NCBI GenBank assembly: GCA_963773055.1
Contig: CAVYZL010000002.1
Coordinates: 62,001 to 126,000 of the forward strand
Direction: 5' to 3'
Source: PALSA-612 sp963773055
GTDB lineage: Bacteria; Actinomycetota; Thermoleophilia; Gaiellales; Gaiellaceae
DNA length: 64,000 nt
How positions within the stretch are numbered: the first letter of the stretch is position 1; each line of letters starts with the position of its first letter. The position numbers were made by a program, and so were the translations under genes. The notes below the pieces were generated by a model that did not search any database, had not been told where the DNA came from, and saw only the letters and a program-made list of their open reading frames with translations. Below are positions 61,410-64,000 of this stretch, one piece after another.

Positions 61410-62775
61410 TCAGCTGAAGGGCCGCATGACCGGGCTGCACGGGCCGGCTGCGGAGATGTGCCGTCGATCCCGTCCTCGAGCGCCCTACGGTAGACGGCCA
61501 GCGCTTCTGCGACCGCCTCGATCGTCAGGTCGATGTCCGCCTCGGTGTGGGAGTAGCTGACGACGAGCGACGGAAGGATGAAGCCGCGCTCGATCGTCTC
61601 CTGGAGGAACAGCGTGCGGAACGCCTGCGACGGCGGCCGTCGTCGTCGCGTGTCGACGTAGACGAGGTTCGGCGCCCGGCCGATCACCTCGAACCGATCC
61701 GCAACGCCGTGCTCGCGCGCCGCCGCCTCGATCCCTGGCGAAGCCGCTCGCCCGCGCGCATGGAGCGTCTCGATCACCGGCTCGTCACGGTAGATCCGCA
61801 TCGTCTCCATCGCCGCGGCGAGCCCGTGCGTCTCCGCGCCGTGCGTCGTCGAGAGGAGGAAGACCCGCTCGCGCGGGTCGCGCAAGCCCGCCGAGCTCCA
61901 TGATCTCGCGCTTGCCCGACGAGCGCCGAGCACGCGAAGCCGTTCGCCATCGCCTTGCCGAACGTCGACAGATCGGGCTCGATGCCGTAGGTCGCCTGCG
62001 CGCCGCCGAGATGCCAGCGGAAGCCGGTGATCATCTCGTCGAGGACGAGCAGCGCGCCGTTCCGCGTGCACAGGTCTCGCAAGCCCTCGAGGAACCCCGG
62101 CGCCGGCGGGTCGCTGCGCTCCGGCCTCGAGCACGACACAAGCGATCTGTCCCGGATGTGCGTCGAACAGCGCTGCGGCTGCGGCGAGATCGTTGTAGGG
62201 GAACCTGACCGTCAGGTCGCGGACGCCTGCGGGATGCCGGCGGCATCGCCGTCGTGCCGATGAACCAGTCGTTGTACGAGAAGAATGGGTGATCGGCGCA
62301 GAGCGCGACGAGGTCGCGGCCGGTGTGGGCGCGCGCGAGCGTGATCGCCGCGGTGTTCGCCGTCGAGCCGTCCTTGCAGAACTTCACCATCTCGGCCGCC
62401 GGAATGAGGTCCAGCAAGCGCCTCGGCCGCCTCGAGCTCGATCAGCGCCGGCCGCGTGAAGTTCGTGCCGAGCAGCATCTGGCGGTGCGCAGCCTCGACG
62501 ACCGCCGGATAGGCGTGGCCGAGCGTGACGGCCCGAAGCCCCATGCCGTACTCGATGAACTCGTTGCCGTCGGTGTCCCAGACGCGACAGCCGGAGCCGC
62601 GCGCGATCAGGCCAGGCGCGAGCTCGGGAAACTGGTCGTCGCCTTTCGCGTACGTGTGCGAACCGCCGGGGATGAGGGCGTGTGCGCGATCGCGCAGCTC
62701 GAGAGCTTGCGCCGATCCCAGATGTCTCCCCAGAGGCTCCTGAGCGGCTTCGATCCGCCGACTCATCCCGATCAA
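61410..62775 (-). pseudogene. Class III aminotransferase, glutamate-1-semialdehyde aminomutase-like, several frameshifts
   Basis: A PLP enzyme of about 450 residues. Read leftward: ALELRDRAHALIPGGSHTYA, CRVWDTDGNEFIEYGMGLRA, MVKFCKDGSTANTAAITLAR, CADHPFFSYNDWFIGTTAMP, LLVLDEMITGFRWHLGGAQA, then the PLP Lys in DLSTFGKAMANGFACSAL. The end reads RPVQP and, after removing one C near 61425, a short tail with stop at 61410. Changes lie near 62405, 62235, 62115, 61890 and 61425. The family includes HemL and homologues in polysaccharide clusters. With glycan-type genes just beyond 62861, an aminosugar or related role is as likely as heme synthesis. Confidence 0.78.
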
Positions 62776-62860
62776 AGTAAAGGCCCGGCTCGGACGGCAG
62801 TCAAGATTCGTTGACGACGGCCCTCGCAGCTCTCACCATTTGTCCATGGTGGGAAACGGC

Positions 62861-63822
62861 ATGCGGCTACCCGCGGCCGCAGCCTGCGGCGGGGAGACGT
62901 CGTCGAGGTACGGTCGGCGGCGGAGATCCTCGCCACGCTCGACGAGAACGGCTGTCTCGACGGGATGCCGTTCATGGAAGAGATGCTCCCGCACTCGGAC
63001 GCCGCTTCACGATCGAGGCGAGGGTCGAGCGCGCGTGTGACACGATCAACAAGGGCAACCGCATTCGACGGCCTCCTGACACGGTGCTGCTCGACGATCT
63101 TCGGTGCGACGGCTCAGGCCACGGCGGCTGCGACGCAGAGTGCCGCTTCTACTGGAAGGAGGCCTGGCTCCGCCGCCCGACGGACCCGCCTCCGCCGCCG
63201 GCCGATCCTGACGCGCCAGCTGAGCTCGAGGCGCTCGTCCGAGCGAGCAGCATGCGCTGCGGAGAACGGACGCGAACGTGTACCGCTGCCAGGCGACGGA
63301 GTTCGTCCGGGCGACGGACGAGCTCGGCTGGTGGGATGCGCGCTCCTTCGGCCGCGAGGTGAGCTGCGGCAACGTCTCATTCGGGCGCTGGTTCGTCGTT
63401 TGCACGAGAATCGTCGTCGAGGAGATCCGGCGGCGGCTCGGATTCTGGTCGTACCCGGTCAAGTCGACGGGGCCGCGCGAGCCGAGCGGCACGAAGCTCG
63501 ACCTCAAGGTCGGCGACACCGTCCGTATCCGGTCGGCCGAAGGAAATCGCGGAGACACTCGACGCGTCGCTCCGGACCCGTGGGCTCTGGTTCGACCGGG
63601 AGATGCTCCCGTACTGCGGCAGCACGCGGACGGTCAAACGACGGGTCAAGCGGTTCATCGACGAGGGGTCGGGGCGGATGATCGAGCTGAAGACCGACGG
63701 GGTGATCCTCGACGGCTGCTTCTGCAAGGGGTACGAGAGCGAGGGCCGGTGGTTCTGCCCGCGGGCCATCTACTCGTGGTGGCGCGACGACTGGCTCGAG
63801 CGTGCGGAGGCCGGGAGGCTGA
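62861..63822 (+). pseudogene. Protein of unknown function with an internally duplicated Cys-rich domain, several frameshifts
   Basis: About 320 residues if corrected. Two similar halves: LRRGDVVEVRSAAEILATLD then MPFMEEMLPHS, and LKVGDTVRIRSAEEIAETLD then REMLPYCGSTRTVKRRVKRF. The first half ends with CDGSGHGGCDAECRFYWKEA, the second with IDEGSGRMIELKTDGVILDG then CFCKGYESEGRWFCPRAIYS; the Cys pattern suggests a metal site. Frame changes lie near 62880, 63005, 63255 and 63540. Such proteins occur next to polysaccharide genes in many bacteria, function unknown. The end near 63822 is set by the next gene; the visible frame runs a little further. Confidence 0.6.
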
Positions 63823-63823
63823 G

Positions 63824-64000
63824 ATGGCGACCTGCCGGCTCTGCGACAGCGAGCTCCAGGAGACGCTCGTCGATCTCGGCTCGTCGCCGCCCTGCGAGAG
63901 CTTCCTCCGCGCCGACCAGCTGAACGAGGCCGAGCCGTTCTACCCGCTCCACGTCTGGATCTGCGGCGAGTGCCTGCTCGCTCAGCTCGAGGAGTACGTG
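63824..64000 (+). CDS. Sugar C-methyltransferase-like protein, N-terminal part (cut by window end)
   Basis: The first 59 residues only. MATCRLCDSELQETLVDLGS and HVWICGECLLAQLEEY give two CxxC pairs, the zinc-binding N-terminal domain of the NDP-hexose C-methyltransferase group (Methyltransf_13 followed by a SAM domain). PPCESFLRADQLNEAEPFYP is a typical linker. The SAM-binding part lies outside the window. It supports this end of the window being the edge of a sugar-modification cluster. Confidence 0.8.
   Translation, partial: MATCRLCDSELQETLVDLGSSPPCESFLRADQLNEAEPFYPLHVWICGECLLAQLEEYV

Overview
The window is GC-rich, densely coded DNA from a bacterium that is most likely an uncultured soil actinobacterium of the class Thermoleophilia (Gaiellales or Solirubrobacterales type). 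This placement is inferred from the base composition, several class III nucleotide cyclases including cyclase-ATPase-TPR regulators, an ECF sigma factor with an RskA-like anti-sigma factor, FolE2, ThyX and a compact hopanoid operon. No rRNA gene is present to confirm it. Many otherwise well-conserved genes, including housekeeping ones, are broken by single-base indels. The breaks cluster in blocks (about 0.1-3.2, 12.8-15.0, 44.7-55.2 and 60.7-63.8 kb), whereas 15.5-24.8 and 31-41 kb are almost clean. That pattern looks more like consensus errors in a draft assembly than gene decay, so broken genes are annotated as whole loci with the indels noted.

Layout. 0-3.2 kb: fragmentary hypotheticals and a broken cyclase/ATPase/TPR regulator. 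3.6-7.2 kb: three copies of a tRNA-Val 3' end bracket a MacB-like ABC exporter and a small secreted protein. 7.2-13.3 kb: a methyltransferase, a very large secreted protein ending in a class F sortase domain, and small exported proteins (heme-binding, RTX-like, CHRD). 13.3-20.3 kb: a divergent creatinase-like / sarcosine-oxidase-like pair, then an operon of Gfo/Idh oxidoreductase, two glycosyltransferase-like proteins and a CHASE2-cyclase. 20.3-35.2 kb: mixed housekeeping genes (Kelch protein, peptidase E, asparaginase-GrpB fusion, MFS exporter, DNA glycosylase, FolE2, ClpS, PlsY, SOD, ECF sigma/anti-sigma, ThyX, winged-helix glycosylase, S9 peptidase, SnoaL, YjbQ).

35.2-42.3 kb: a hopanoid operon read leftward, hpnC-hpnD-hpnE-shc-hpnH-hpnG-ispH-yjbQ, mostly with 4-base start/stop overlaps. 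HpnC/D/E make squalene from farnesyl diphosphate, SHC cyclises it, HpnH adds adenosine and HpnG removes adenine. IspH supplies the isoprenoid precursors.

42.3-55.2 kb: a zinc alcohol dehydrogenase, a methyltransferase, a second cyclase/ATPase/TPR regulator, and a second, expanded copy of the Gfo/Idh-GT-GT module, followed by a GT4 and a polytopic glycosyltransferase. This is probably a surface-glycan locus. 55.2-59.3 kb: two methyltransferases, a metallo-beta-lactamase-fold hydrolase, a secreted protein and tRNA-Thr(CGU). 59.3-62.8 kb: phosphatase, holB, tmk and a glutamate-1-semialdehyde-aminomutase-like gene. 62.9-64 kb: a protein with a duplicated domain, then the start of a sugar C-methyltransferase-like gene.

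The most notable items are the sortase fusion protein, the repeated tRNA-Val ends, the two paralogous glycan modules each sitting next to a cyclase gene, the creatinase/sarcosine-oxidase pair and the asparaginase-GrpB fusion.
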